Counted from the stretch's first letter, positions 48,570 through 57,206 are shown. The stretch is 64,000 bases of DNA from Rikenella sp031551865 (GCA_031551865.1 JAVBMY010000001.1:1-64000); one strand, 5' to 3'. Made by a program: numbers and translations. Notes: a model not told the origin generated them from the sequence alone.

Positions 48570-50744
48570 CTAATTTACCCGGTAGGCGCGGGTGACCCCC
48601 TTGACCTTTTTGATCTTATGGATCACCATATCGACCGCCTGGGCGTTGGTCACCTCGATCGACACCGTACCATCGACCGAACCCTGTGCCGCAGAAAAGG
48701 CCACCGACCGGATATTGATTTTCAGGTCGTGGGTAATCAGGTCGGTGATGCGATTCACGATACCCGACGTGTCCTCGCCCTGCACACGCAGCGTGGCGCG
48801 GAAAGCGCCGCCGCGCACCGTGTCTTTCCAGCGCGCGTCGAGGATCCGGTAAGGATACTGCTCACGCAGGCGGGTCGCGTTGGGACAGTCGTTGCGATGG
48901 ATCGTGATGCCCGCGCTGATGGTTACGAAGCCGAAGATCGGGTCGCCGAAGATCGGGTTGCAGCACTTGGCCAGCTTGTAATCGACCTGCTTGAGCGATT
49001 CGTCGATCACCAGGTAGTTGTCGTCGTCGCGCTCGGCGGTGGCGCGCGGCTGTTTGCGCGGGGCAGGGGCCGCCGCGGTCTGGAGCGTGCCTTCGGCGGC
49101 GCGGGTCAGCACGTCCTTGAGCTCGGCCACCGGGATGCGCTGCGAGGCGACCAGCGCATAGACTTCGAGTCCGGTTTTCACCTTGTAGTATTTCGACAGG
49201 GCATTGACCGCCTCCTCGATGCCGAGCGGGAGCTTCCAGTTCTTGAGTTTGCGTTCGAGCTCCTCGCGCCCGAGCTGGGCCGAGCGGGCCTCGTCCTCGC
49301 GCAGTATCTGCTTGATCTTGCTCCGGGCCTTCGAGGTGACGACGATCGAGAGCCAGTCGCTCTTGGCGCGCTGCGATTTCGACGAGAGTATCTCGACCAC
49401 GTCGCCGCCGTGCAGGCGTTCGCGGATCGAGACATTACGGCCGTTGATCCTGGCTCCCGTACAGCTCGACCCGAGGTTCGAGTGGATGTCGAAGGCGAAG
49501 TCCAGCACGGTCGATCCGGCGGGCAAGCGCCGCAGGTCGCCGTTAGGCGTGAAGACGAATATCTCGTCGCTGCTGAGCGCCAGGTCGAAGCGTTCGCTGA
49601 CGTTTTCCGACGACGTTTCGACGATCTCGCGCAGACGGCCGAGCCACTCCTCGCTACCGATGCGTGAGCCGCCCACACCCTTGTAGCGCCAGTGCGCCGC
49701 CACGCCACGCTCGGCCACCTCGTCCATGCGTTGTGTGCGGATCTGCACCTCGACCCAACGGCCTTCGGGCGTCACGACAGTGGCGTGCAACGACTCGTAG
49801 CCGTTCGACTTGGGCAGCGATATCCAGTCGCGCATGCGGCTCGGGTTGGGCGTGTAGAAATCAGTCACTACCGAAAAAACCGACCAGCAGAGCATTTTCT
49901 CGCGCTCGGGGGGGCAGTCGATGACGATCCGGATGGCGAACAGGTCGTACACCTCTTCGAAGGACACCTTCTGGGCCTTCATCTTGCGCCAGATCGAATA
50001 GACTGACTTGGTACGTCCCTTGAGCTTATAGTCGGTGATGCCGAGCTCTTTGAGCTTGTTCTCGATAGGCTCCGAGAAGCGTTTTATAAATTGTTCACGT
50101 TCCTGTTCGCCTTCGCTCAGTTTGCGGGTGATCTCGGCCCAGTCGCGCGGCTCAAGCCAGCGCAGGGCCAGGTCTTCCATCTCGGACTTAATGCTGTACA
50201 GCCCCAGCTTGTGGGCGATCTGCGAGTAGAGGTTGAGCGTTTCCCATGATTTCTTGTTGCGCTTGAGCTCGGGGAACATTTCGAGCGAACGCATCACTTC
50301 GAGGCGGTCGGCCATCTTAATCAGGATCACGCGCGGGTCGGTGGAATACGAGATGATGAGCTCGCGGAAATTATCGGCCTGCAGCGACGAGGTCTTGGGG
50401 TCGACGCCCGAGATGTTGCACAGCCCGCGCACGATACCGCCGCATTCGCGCCCGAACTGGCGGTCGATCTCCTCGACGGGCATAACGCCTTCGCGGGCGA
50501 GGTCGTGGAGCAGGGTGGCGATCACGGAGTTGTTGCCCAGCCCTACTTCGTCGAGCACGATTTGAGCCGTGAGGATGCTGTGGTAAACGAAGGGCGAACC
50601 GTCGTAGCGGAGGCGCGTGCCGAGGCCCTGCACGGCCATCCGCAGGGCGCGCAAGGCGTTGTCGAGCCGATCGCCGTGGAAAGAGGCGGCCAGCGATTCT
50701 GTGAATCTTATGTAGGGGTTTTGTGGCATTGTAGTTGAGGTCAT
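48570..50744 (-). CDS. relA: RelA/SpoT-family (p)ppGpp synthetase, hydrolase site degenerate
   Basis: A ~724-residue long Rel protein. The synthetase domain is intact: KGRTKSVYSIWRKM, YDLFAIRIVID, WISLPKSNGYESLHATVV, VEVQIRTQRMDEVAERGVAAHWRYK. Then TGS (SSDEIFVFTPNGDLRRLPAGSTVLDFAFDIHS), a CC/ZFD region with CCNPIFGDPIFGFV and a C-terminal ACT domain. The N-terminal hydrolase domain keeps H, HD and one Asp (LLHDLAREG, MADRLEVMRSL). It lacks the ED pair (HDxxED gives HDLARE) and the HN of DRLHNMR (here DRLEVMR). That pattern predicts a synthesis-only enzyme. Start at 50744 or at the ATG 15 nt downstream. A 32-bp palindrome lies right before it. Confidence 0.92.
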   Translation of the reverse strand: MTSTTMPQNPYIRFTESLAASFHGDRLDNALRALRMAVQGLGTRLRYDGSPFVYHSILTAQIVLDEVGLGNNSVIATLLHDLAREGVMPVEEIDRQFGRECGGIVRGLCNISGVDPKTSSLQADNFRELIISYSTDPRVILIKMADRLEVMRSLEMFPELKRNKKSWETLNLYSQIAHKLGLYSIKSEMEDLALRWLEPRDWAEITRKLSEGEQEREQFIKRFSEPIENKLKELGITDYKLKGRTKSVYSIWRKMKAQKVSFEEVYDLFAIRIVIDCPPEREKMLCWSVFSVVTDFYTPNPSRMRDWISLPKSNGYESLHATVVTPEGRWVEVQIRTQRMDEVAERGVAAHWRYKGVGGSRIGSEEWLGRLREIVETSSENVSERFDLALSSDEIFVFTPNGDLRRLPAGSTVLDFAFDIHSNLGSSCTGARINGRNVSIRERLHGGDVVEILSSKSQRAKSDWLSIVVTSKARSKIKQILREDEARSAQLGREELERKLKNWKLPLGIEEAVNALSKYYKVKTGLEVYALVASQRIPVAELKDVLTRAAEGTLQTAAAPAPRKQPRATAERDDDNYLVIDESLKQVDYKLAKCCNPIFGDPIFGFVTISAGITIHRNDCPNATRLREQYPYRILDARWKDTVRGGAFRATLRVQGEDTSGIVNRITDLITHDLKINIRSVAFSAAQGSVDGTVSIEVTNAQAVDMVIHKIKKVKGVTRAYRVN

Positions 50745-50749
50745 TGTAG

Positions 50750-50781
50750 CGTTTTGGAACGACCATGGTCGTTCCAAAACG
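50750..50781. promoter_or_regulatory. Perfect 32-bp palindrome upstream of relA
   Basis: Half-site CGTTTTGGAACGACCA followed by its exact reverse complement with no loop. It ends 6 bp before the relA start codon. It could be an operator or, in mRNA, a very stable hairpin next to the start. Confidence 0.7.
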
Positions 50782-50974
50782 TGGTCGCCGCGAAGCGGCG
50801 TATTTCTCCGGGCTTTGCGCCAGCCCCGTAAGGGGCCGTATCGACTGCGCCTTTGAATTCACTCGGCATTCGAAGGCAAAGGAGTGCGCCCACCCCGGCA
50901 CCACAGGCGCCTGGGGGGGCGAATCCGCAAAGATTGCAAGGTATAGCGGCCGGTATGCTCAGTAAGGCCGAGCG

Positions 50975-51013
50975 CCCATCCCCCGAACGTACTTTGTACG
51001 TTCGGGGGATGGG
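50975..51013. repeat. Perfect 18-bp stem flanked by direct repeats
   Basis: CCCATCCCCCGAACGTAC and its exact complement are separated by TTT. The 9-bp GGCCGAGCG occurs on both outer sides (50966-50974 and 51013-51021). It may terminate a transcript, or be a small mobile element with a target duplication. Nothing else is seen between relA and the sulfatase-like gene except short GC-rich repeats. Confidence 0.7.
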
Positions 51014-51085
51014 GCCGAGCGCTTCTCTCTATGCCGGGACGCACCGACCCAGCCCAAATATACGCAAATTTCATACCTTTGGAAA

Positions 51086-52285
51086 ATGGGAACCTTAAGA
51101 ATCACGAAACACCTCTCCGCGCTGTTGCTTTTCGCGACTCTCCTGCCGTGGGCGGCGGGCGCACCTGCCGAAGCCGCCAGGCCGCAGCCGGTGCGCAACA
51201 ACATCGTACTGATCGCCGCCGACGGCGTGGGTTGGAACGACCTCGCCGAACCGTTCTGGAAAGACACCGTCCCCACCAACCGCCTGGCCTCCACCCCCAA
51301 CCTCCAGTGGCTGGCCATGCACGGCATCAAATTCACCTCGGCCTACGCCTCGACCGAAGCCACCCCTTCGCGCCTTGAGCTCCTGACCGGCCGCAACGAC
51401 CTGAGCATCGCCCGCAGCCGCCATACGGCCGACTCACCCGACCCCGGCTTGCCCGACCTCCTCGCCAAAGCCGGCTACCGGATCGTCCCTTGCGATCCCG
51501 ATTTCATCTCGCCCCAAGAAACCATCGAGTCACTGGACGCGGCCATAGCGACAGCGCAGCCCTTTTTTCTATACTTCTGGGGCCACGTCGGGGGGCCTGC
51601 GGACATCGAAGCCATCGACCGCAAACTGGGCCCTGTGATCGCCTGGCTGAACGAACACCGCCTCTTCTCGTCGACCACCGTGGTTTTTGTTTCGGCAAGC
51701 GGATCAGCCGCGACGAAGGATATATCCGGCGACCACCCGCAGTATCCTCTCCGCGGCGGACGCGGAACCGCCTTCGAAGGCGGCATCCGTGTGCCGCTGA
51801 TCGTCGTACCGCCATGCTCCGATTCGGTGTTGATGCATCCTCTGCCCCGCACCTGCGGGCAAACCGTGGTCACCATACGCGACCTGATGCCCACGCTCCT
51901 CGCCCAGGCAGGCATGAGCCGGAGGTTCAACCCCCGAAAGAAGGAAAGCCACGACCTCACACCGCTCTTCACCGGCGGCACAGTGCGCTGGCGTTCGCGC
52001 CCGTTGGTCTGGCACTCGCTGGCGCTAGACGGCGAGGCCGAATCGTACAGCATCCTGAGGCAAGGCGACTGGAAGCTGATCTATTACTACAGTTCGGGAC
52101 ACACATCGCTGTTCAACCTGGGCGAAGACCTTTCTGAGATCATCGACCACGGCGAGAACCCGGTGCAGGCCAAACGGCGTGAACAGATGGCCCGCACGCT
52201 GACCCGCACGATACAAAAAGCCCGCGCGCCGATTCCCGAAGGCGCGTGTTGTCCCGACGGTTCGGAACCGAAAGAACACCGGTAG
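51086..52285 (+). CDS. Sulfatase homologue lacking catalytic residues (pseudoenzyme)
   Basis: A 399-residue secreted protein with signal peptide (LSALLLFATLLPWAAGAPAEA) and the alkaline-phosphatase/sulfatase fold. The motif that carries formylglycine, C/S-x-P-S-R, reads ATPSRLELLTGR here, with Ala (gcc) in place of the modified Cys or Ser. The first metal site DD is changed (IAADGVGWND) and the second, normally DNG, reads VSASGS. The Lys of GGK is Arg (PLRGGRGTAFEGGIRVP). The fold landmarks, however, are well kept. Sulfatase activity is therefore very unlikely, and the protein may bind a ligand or be decaying. The frame is intact. Confidence 0.85.
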   Translation: MGTLRITKHLSALLLFATLLPWAAGAPAEAARPQPVRNNIVLIAADGVGWNDLAEPFWKDTVPTNRLASTPNLQWLAMHGIKFTSAYASTEATPSRLELLTGRNDLSIARSRHTADSPDPGLPDLLAKAGYRIVPCDPDFISPQETIESLDAAIATAQPFFLYFWGHVGGPADIEAIDRKLGPVIAWLNEHRLFSSTTVVFVSASGSAATKDISGDHPQYPLRGGRGTAFEGGIRVPLIVVPPCSDSVLMHPLPRTCGQTVVTIRDLMPTLLAQAGMSRRFNPRKKESHDLTPLFTGGTVRWRSRPLVWHSLALDGEAESYSILRQGDWKLIYYYSSGHTSLFNLGEDLSEIIDHGENPVQAKRREQMARTLTRTIQKARAPIPEGACCPDGSEPKEHR

Positions 52286-52427
52286 CAAAACGAAACGGAT
52301 GTCCCCGCGCGGAGGGCGTCCGTTTTTCGTGGTCCGTCCCGGACGCTGACAATTTGACAGCCCGGCCCGCACCGCCCCCCGTTTGGCAAGATGTTTGTAG
52401 CGTAAACCAATCAAAAACGATACAGCC

Positions 52428-54617
52428 ATGAATCCCAACGGATATCCGCAACAAGAAGAGGGCGGTGCCCTGAGCCGCTACGCCATCGACCTGATCGAGC
52501 AGGTGCGCAAAGGCAAGCTCGATCCGGTGATCGGTCGCGACGACGAGATCCGCCGCGTACTACAAATCCTCACCCGCCGCACCAAAAACAACCCGATCCT
52601 CGTGGGCGAGCCTGGCGTGGGCAAGACCGCCATCGCCGAGGGACTGGCCCACCGCATCGTCGACGGCGACATCCCCGAAAACCTGCGCGACAAACGCCTC
52701 TACTCGCTCGACATGGGGGCCCTGATCGCCGGGGCCAAATACAAAGGCGAATTCGAGGAGCGCCTCAAAGGTGTCGTCAAAGAGGTCATCGACTCCGACG
52801 GCCAAATCCTGCTGTTCATCGACGAGATCCACACCCTCGTGGGCGCCGGGGGCGGCGACGGCGCAATGGACGCCGCCAACATCCTCAAGCCCGCCCTCGC
52901 GCGCGGCGAACTGCGCGCCATCGGGGCCACCACCCTCGACGAATTCCAAAAGTATTTCGAAAAAGACAAAGCCCTCGAACGCCGCTTCCAGAAAGTGATG
53001 GTCGACGAGCCCACCGTGCCCGACGCCATCTCGATCCTGCGCGGCCTCAAGGAGCGCTACGAAAACCACCACAAGGTGCGCATCAAAGACGAAGCCATCG
53101 TGGCCTCGGTCGAACTCTCGCACCGCTACATCACCTCGCGTTTCCTGCCCGACAAGGCCATCGACCTGATCGACGAGGCCGCCGCCCGCCTGCGCTTAGA
53201 GATGAACTCGGTGCCCGAGGAGGTCGACGAACTCGACCGCCGCGTGCGCCAGCTCGAAATCGAACGCGAAGCCCTGCGCCGCGAGAAAGACACCGAGCGC
53301 GTCAAGGAACTCACCGCCGAAATCGACACGCTCGACAAGGAGCGGGGCGAGCAACGGGCCCGCTGGCAGGCCGAACGCGACCTGTTGGAGCAGATCCAAC
53401 AGCAGAAAGAGGCCATCGACAACTACAAGCTCCAGGCCGCCGAAGCCGAGCGCGCCGGCGATTACGGCCGCGTGGCCGAACTCCGCTACGGCAAGATCCG
53501 CGCCGCCGAGGAGAGTATCGCCGAGCTGAACACGAAGCTCGACCCCGCGACCGCCATGATCAAAGAGGAGGTCGACAGTGAGGACATCGCCTCGGTGGTC
53601 TCGCGCTGGACAGGCATCCCGGTGAACCGCATGTTAGCCTCGGAGCGCGAGAAACTTCTGACGATGGAAGCCGAGCTCCACAAACGCGTCGTCGGGCAGG
53701 ACGAAGCCATCCGCGCCGTATCCGACGCTGTACGCCGCTCGCGCGCCGGGTTACAAGACCCGCGCAAGCCCATCGGCTCGTTCATTTTCCTCGGCACCAC
53801 CGGAGTCGGCAAGACCGAACTGGCCCGCGCGCTGGCCGAGTTCCTGTTCAACGACGAAAACCTGATGACCCGCATCGACATGAGCGAATACCAGGAGCGC
53901 CACAGCGTGTCGCGCCTCATAGGCGCGCCTCCGGGCTATGTGGGCTACGAAGAGGGCGGCCAACTCACCGAGGCCGTGCGCCGCAAACCCTACTCGGTGG
54001 TGCTGCTCGACGAGATCGAGAAGGCGCACCCCGACGTGTTCAACATCCTGTTGCAGGTGCTCGACGACGGCCGCCTGACCGACAACAAGGGGCGCACGGT
54101 GGATTTCCGCAACACAATCATCATCATGACTTCGAACATCGGCTCGCACATCATCGCCGAGCGGTTTGCCGAACTCAACGGCGAAAACGGCACGTCCGGT
54201 AAGGCAAACAAGGCCATGAGCGACCAGCGCCGTGCCGAGATCATCGACTCGACCCGCGTCGAGCTGTTCGAACTGCTGAAACAGACCATACGGCCCGAAT
54301 TCCTGAACCGCATCGACGAGATCATCATGTTCCTGCCGCTCACCCTCGACGATGTGCGCGAGATCGTGGTGATGCAGGTGTCATCGCTGCGCAAGCTGAT
54401 GATGGCCAGCGGCATCGAGCTCGACGTGAGCGACGCGGCCGTCGAATGGCTTACCCGCGACGGCTTCGATCCGCAATTCGGCGCGCGTCCCGTCAAGCGG
54501 TCGTTGCAACGCAACCTGACCAACGAGCTTTCGAAGCAAATCCTGGCCGGCAAAATCGACAAGGAACGCCCCGTGATGGTCGACGCCGCCTCGGGCGGGC
54601 TCACCTTCTCGAATTAA
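52428..54617 (+). CDS. clpB: ClpB-type AAA+ disaggregase without N-domain
   Basis: A 729-residue ring ATPase that resolves protein aggregates with DnaK. NBD1: Walker A GEPGVGKT, Walker B LLFIDEIHTL. Middle domain coiled coils at residues ~290-410 with the ClpB-typical WxxE..LL..IQQQKEAID. NBD2: GTTGVGKT, VVLLDEIEKAHPDVF and the closing GARPVKRSLQRNL. The protein starts with a 15-residue linker directly before NBD1 (ALSRYAIDLIEQVRKGKLDPVIGRDDEIRR), so the ~145-residue N-domain for substrate contact is absent. I looked for it in the 142 bp upstream and it is not there. Confidence 0.94.
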   Translation: MNPNGYPQQEEGGALSRYAIDLIEQVRKGKLDPVIGRDDEIRRVLQILTRRTKNNPILVGEPGVGKTAIAEGLAHRIVDGDIPENLRDKRLYSLDMGALIAGAKYKGEFEERLKGVVKEVIDSDGQILLFIDEIHTLVGAGGGDGAMDAANILKPALARGELRAIGATTLDEFQKYFEKDKALERRFQKVMVDEPTVPDAISILRGLKERYENHHKVRIKDEAIVASVELSHRYITSRFLPDKAIDLIDEAAARLRLEMNSVPEEVDELDRRVRQLEIEREALRREKDTERVKELTAEIDTLDKERGEQRARWQAERDLLEQIQQQKEAIDNYKLQAAEAERAGDYGRVAELRYGKIRAAEESIAELNTKLDPATAMIKEEVDSEDIASVVSRWTGIPVNRMLASEREKLLTMEAELHKRVVGQDEAIRAVSDAVRRSRAGLQDPRKPIGSFIFLGTTGVGKTELARALAEFLFNDENLMTRIDMSEYQERHSVSRLIGAPPGYVGYEEGGQLTEAVRRKPYSVVLLDEIEKAHPDVFNILLQVLDDGRLTDNKGRTVDFRNTIIIMTSNIGSHIIAERFAELNGENGTSGKANKAMSDQRRAEIIDSTRVELFELLKQTIRPEFLNRIDEIIMFLPLTLDDVREIVVMQVSSLRKLMMASGIELDVSDAAVEWLTRDGFDPQFGARPVKRSLQRNLTNELSKQILAGKIDKERPVMVDAASGGLTFSN

Positions 54618-54653
54618 GGCGTCAACTGACGCTGGCAGCGAAGGCAACGTAAC

Positions 54654-54705
54654 CAATTGCTGAGCGCCGAGGAGGAAAAAGCTGCGTAGCAGATTTAGGG
54701 ACGCT
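54654..54705. repeat. Dispersed repeat family E, copy 2
   Basis: Matches 22913-22962 around GAGCGCCGAGGAGG and AAAAGCTGC..AGCAGATTTA. It lies just after clpB. Confidence 0.65.
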
Positions 54706-54718
54706 TTGCGTTCCAATC

Positions 54719-54797
54719 CTGTTATCCCGAGCGAAGCCGAGGGAGCTTTTCAGAAAATTATCTTTGAAAAGTTCCCTCGGCTTCGCTCGGGATGACA
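54719..54797. repeat. Dispersed inverted repeat family B, copy 4
   Basis: Arms GTTATCCCGAGCGAAGCCGA...TTTTCA and TGAAAAGTTCCC...TCGGGATGAC pair over about 32 bp. Its core is nearly identical to copy 3 inside the capsid cluster. Confidence 0.85.
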
Positions 54798-54803
54798 TAC
54801 CGG

Positions 54804-54911
54804 ATTTCATTGCAGACGGGGAGCGTTCGCGATGCAAACAACGAAGCAATCCTCCTGTGCTTAGCAGGGGAAGACTGCTTCGTTGCGTTTCACGCGCCTC
54901 GCAATGACGGG
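54804..54911. repeat. Dispersed repeat family A, copy 4
   Basis: Contains GATGCAAACAACGAAGCAAT..CCTCCTGTGCTTAGCAGGGG and ends GCGCCTCGCAATGACGGG. Between here and 55096 no gene is seen. Confidence 0.7.
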
Positions 54912-55096
54912 TGCCCCGGGGCATGAGTTTTTCCGATACGGCACACGGGACACCACGGGCACCCGCAGGACGCGTAGTGTCCTCGCCGGGGCCCACTTCT
55001 TCTCGGCTACGCAGCTCCATCGGGAGGCGCAGCCACACCCCTTTGCTCCCCTCTCTCCCCCCCGCTCTCCTTTATTGTTATTCAAGGCTTTTTGGG

Positions 55097-55400
55097 GGTT
55101 TTGGGGAGAGGTATCCGGCCTGAAAAAAGGACCTTACACGGTGCGGGAAAATGTGCGTGGGGGACGTAAATGCATTTGGCAACTATATATTCATTAACAC
55201 AGCGATGTAATATTTCATTACATTCGACCCGGCGCCCCCCCCGAGCGGCTTTGCCGCTGGGCGCCCGGGTCGCGGGTTTTGCCTTCGGCTGCAACCCGGA
55301 CTTGTGTAAATGTGTATATAATTTCCTTAATTAATATCAATACCCTGTGGTAAAGGGTATATAGTTACCATGCATTTTTCAGGCCAGATACCCCAAAACT
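55097..55400. repeat. MITE-like element with ~25-bp terminal inverted repeats
   Basis: Left end GTTTTGGGG..AGGTATCCGGCCTGAAAAA (55097-55126) and right end TTTTTCAGGCCAGATACCCC..AAAAC (55376-55400) are inverted. Next inside, AAATGCAT..ACTATATA occurs in both arms. The 300-bp body has no coding capacity but carries a family D-like core (GGGTCGCGGGTT). Confidence 0.75.
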
Positions 55401-55411
55401 GTACCCTCCAA

Positions 55412-55454
55412 CAATAAAGCCGTAAAATCGTCTGCAACGATTTTACGGCTTTAT
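55412..55454 (-). terminator. GH31 terminator
   Basis: ATAAAGCCGTAAAATCG and exact complement, with a 7-nt loop, 19 bp after the GH31 stop. Same stem as the relA terminator. Confidence 0.9.
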
Positions 55455-55472
55455 TCATACCCCCGGCCAGCG

Positions 55473-57167
55473 TCAGCGCTTGTACTCGTAGTACAGCAGG
55501 CGTCCGAGCGGGGCATTCACCTTGATCACCAACGGGCCTTTGAAGCGCTGCCCCTGGTCGTCGACCCACGTGCCGGCAGGCAGGCGCACCTCGCGTCGTC
55601 CGTCGGGCGACATCACGGGAGCCACCATATAGCGGGTGCCGAGCATGAACTGGTCGTCACAATCCGCGAAACCCTTATTCGGAAAATTGTATTCCAGGTG
55701 ACGGACGATGGGCTCGCCGCTCGTGGCCGCCTCACGGGCCAATTCGAGAATATAGGGGGCAAATTGAGCGTGCAGCTTGGCCGCTTCGACGCAATAGGCG
55801 GCATGTTCGGCGTCGAGCACGCGCCACGGGGCCACCGAGAACTGCATCATCGGCATCAGCGCCGAAGCCTGCGCCCAGCGCACCACGAGGTCCTGGTCGA
55901 TGCCGTTCTCGCGGGCCTGCGCAAAACTGCTGAACTCGCCGCCGCCGATCATGTCGGCACAGGTGTAGGCGTATCCGGTGAGACCGGCGTTGAGCATCTC
56001 GGGGATCGTCAGCCGCAGGGCATTCCAGTTGTTCTGCTTGTCGTTCAGGCGCTGCACGAGGGGTTCGCCCTGATGTCCCCAGCAGGCGCGGTATTCGTTA
56101 TACCCGAAACTGCGCCCCAGCTCGGCCCACAGCCACGACTGGTCGGTAGGCGTGGCGGCGGGATTATAGAAACTCTGGGCCTGCGGGTTGTAAAAATGGA
56201 CATCCCCGGCATCGAACTTGAAGCCGTCGATGCCGTATTCCCGTTGCACACGTTCGAGCTCGCTTTTGAGGTAATCGAAGGCTGCGGGATTGGTCAGGTC
56301 GTAGACCGCGCTGGCGCCGTCCCACCACCAGACGATAGCCGGGGCCTCACTGTTGCGGCCCTTGACCAGGTAGCCTTTCGACGAGAGTTGGGCGAACTCG
56401 GGCGAATCGGCACTCACAAAGGGCGACACCCAAAGCATCACCTTGAACCCCCGGGCGTGCAGGCCCTCGACCATGCCGCGGGGGTCGCTGAATGCCTCGC
56501 TTTTGAAGTCGAGGCTGCCGTGGTAGCGCTGCCAGCCGTTGTCGATCATCAGCACACCGGCGGGCAGCCCGGCGGCGAGAATGCCGTCGGCATAGGTTTC
56601 GATGGCCTGCTGGTTCTGCTGGCGTCCCATTTCGATCCAAGTGTTGTATTGGGGGGCGGTGAAGAAGAGGTCGGGCGGTATTTGTTTCGCGGCGGGTTTG
56701 AAGTGTTTCCCGGCGGCGATCACGTAGGCCTCACGAAGCGTACGCCCACTATTGCCCACGGTGACCGGGGCGGTGGCGTTGCTGATGGAGAACTGGCGGC
56801 CGTCGAAAGTGAAATCGAACGCCCGCGGACTCCAAATGTAGCGCCCCATGTTCGACACGAGCAGCGGGGCAGCCTGGTTGGCGTAGCAATCGCGGGTCAG
56901 GCTACCGCGGGTGAAGGGTTTATCGCCGATGGGCAGTTGCGCTCCGGCCGAGGTATAGGCCCCCCACCATTTCTCGCCCGAAAGGAGCGGAATGGCTTGG
57001 GCGGACTGGGGAGTACCAGGCGTGATAGCGGCGAAAGGATAATTGCCCGGTGCCTGCTGGGCAGCCATGGCAGCCGGGGAGTCTCCCTGTGCCGTAGCTT
57101 TTTGCGGCATGGCTACCAGCATGATCGCCAGCACCGCCAAACTCATCAGGTGATTTTCAATTTTCAT
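55473..57167 (-). CDS. GH31-family secreted alpha-glycosidase
   Basis: A 564-residue enzyme with signal peptide (SLAVLAIMLVAMPQKATAQ). Beta-sandwich N-domain to about 190, then a TIM barrel: YNTWIEMGRQQNQQAIETYADGILAAGLPAGVLMIDNGWQRYHG, GFKVMLWVSPFVSADSPEF, and nucleophile Asp in YGIDGFKFDAGDVHFYNP. This block order resembles the MYORG-type branch of GH31, whose known members act on alpha-galactosides. The exact sugar is unknown. It lies downstream of the SusCD pair, but has its own promoter and a terminator in between, so it may or may not act with them. Confidence 0.88.
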   Translation of the reverse strand: MKIENHLMSLAVLAIMLVAMPQKATAQGDSPAAMAAQQAPGNYPFAAITPGTPQSAQAIPLLSGEKWWGAYTSAGAQLPIGDKPFTRGSLTRDCYANQAAPLLVSNMGRYIWSPRAFDFTFDGRQFSISNATAPVTVGNSGRTLREAYVIAAGKHFKPAAKQIPPDLFFTAPQYNTWIEMGRQQNQQAIETYADGILAAGLPAGVLMIDNGWQRYHGSLDFKSEAFSDPRGMVEGLHARGFKVMLWVSPFVSADSPEFAQLSSKGYLVKGRNSEAPAIVWWWDGASAVYDLTNPAAFDYLKSELERVQREYGIDGFKFDAGDVHFYNPQAQSFYNPAATPTDQSWLWAELGRSFGYNEYRACWGHQGEPLVQRLNDKQNNWNALRLTIPEMLNAGLTGYAYTCADMIGGGEFSSFAQARENGIDQDLVVRWAQASALMPMMQFSVAPWRVLDAEHAAYCVEAAKLHAQFAPYILELAREAATSGEPIVRHLEYNFPNKGFADCDDQFMLGTRYMVAPVMSPDGRREVRLPAGTWVDDQGQRFKGPLVIKVNAPLGRLLYYEYKR

Positions 57168-57206
57168 TCGGGATTCTCAGGGGTATTTGATTGGGGTAAT
57201 GTTCTG

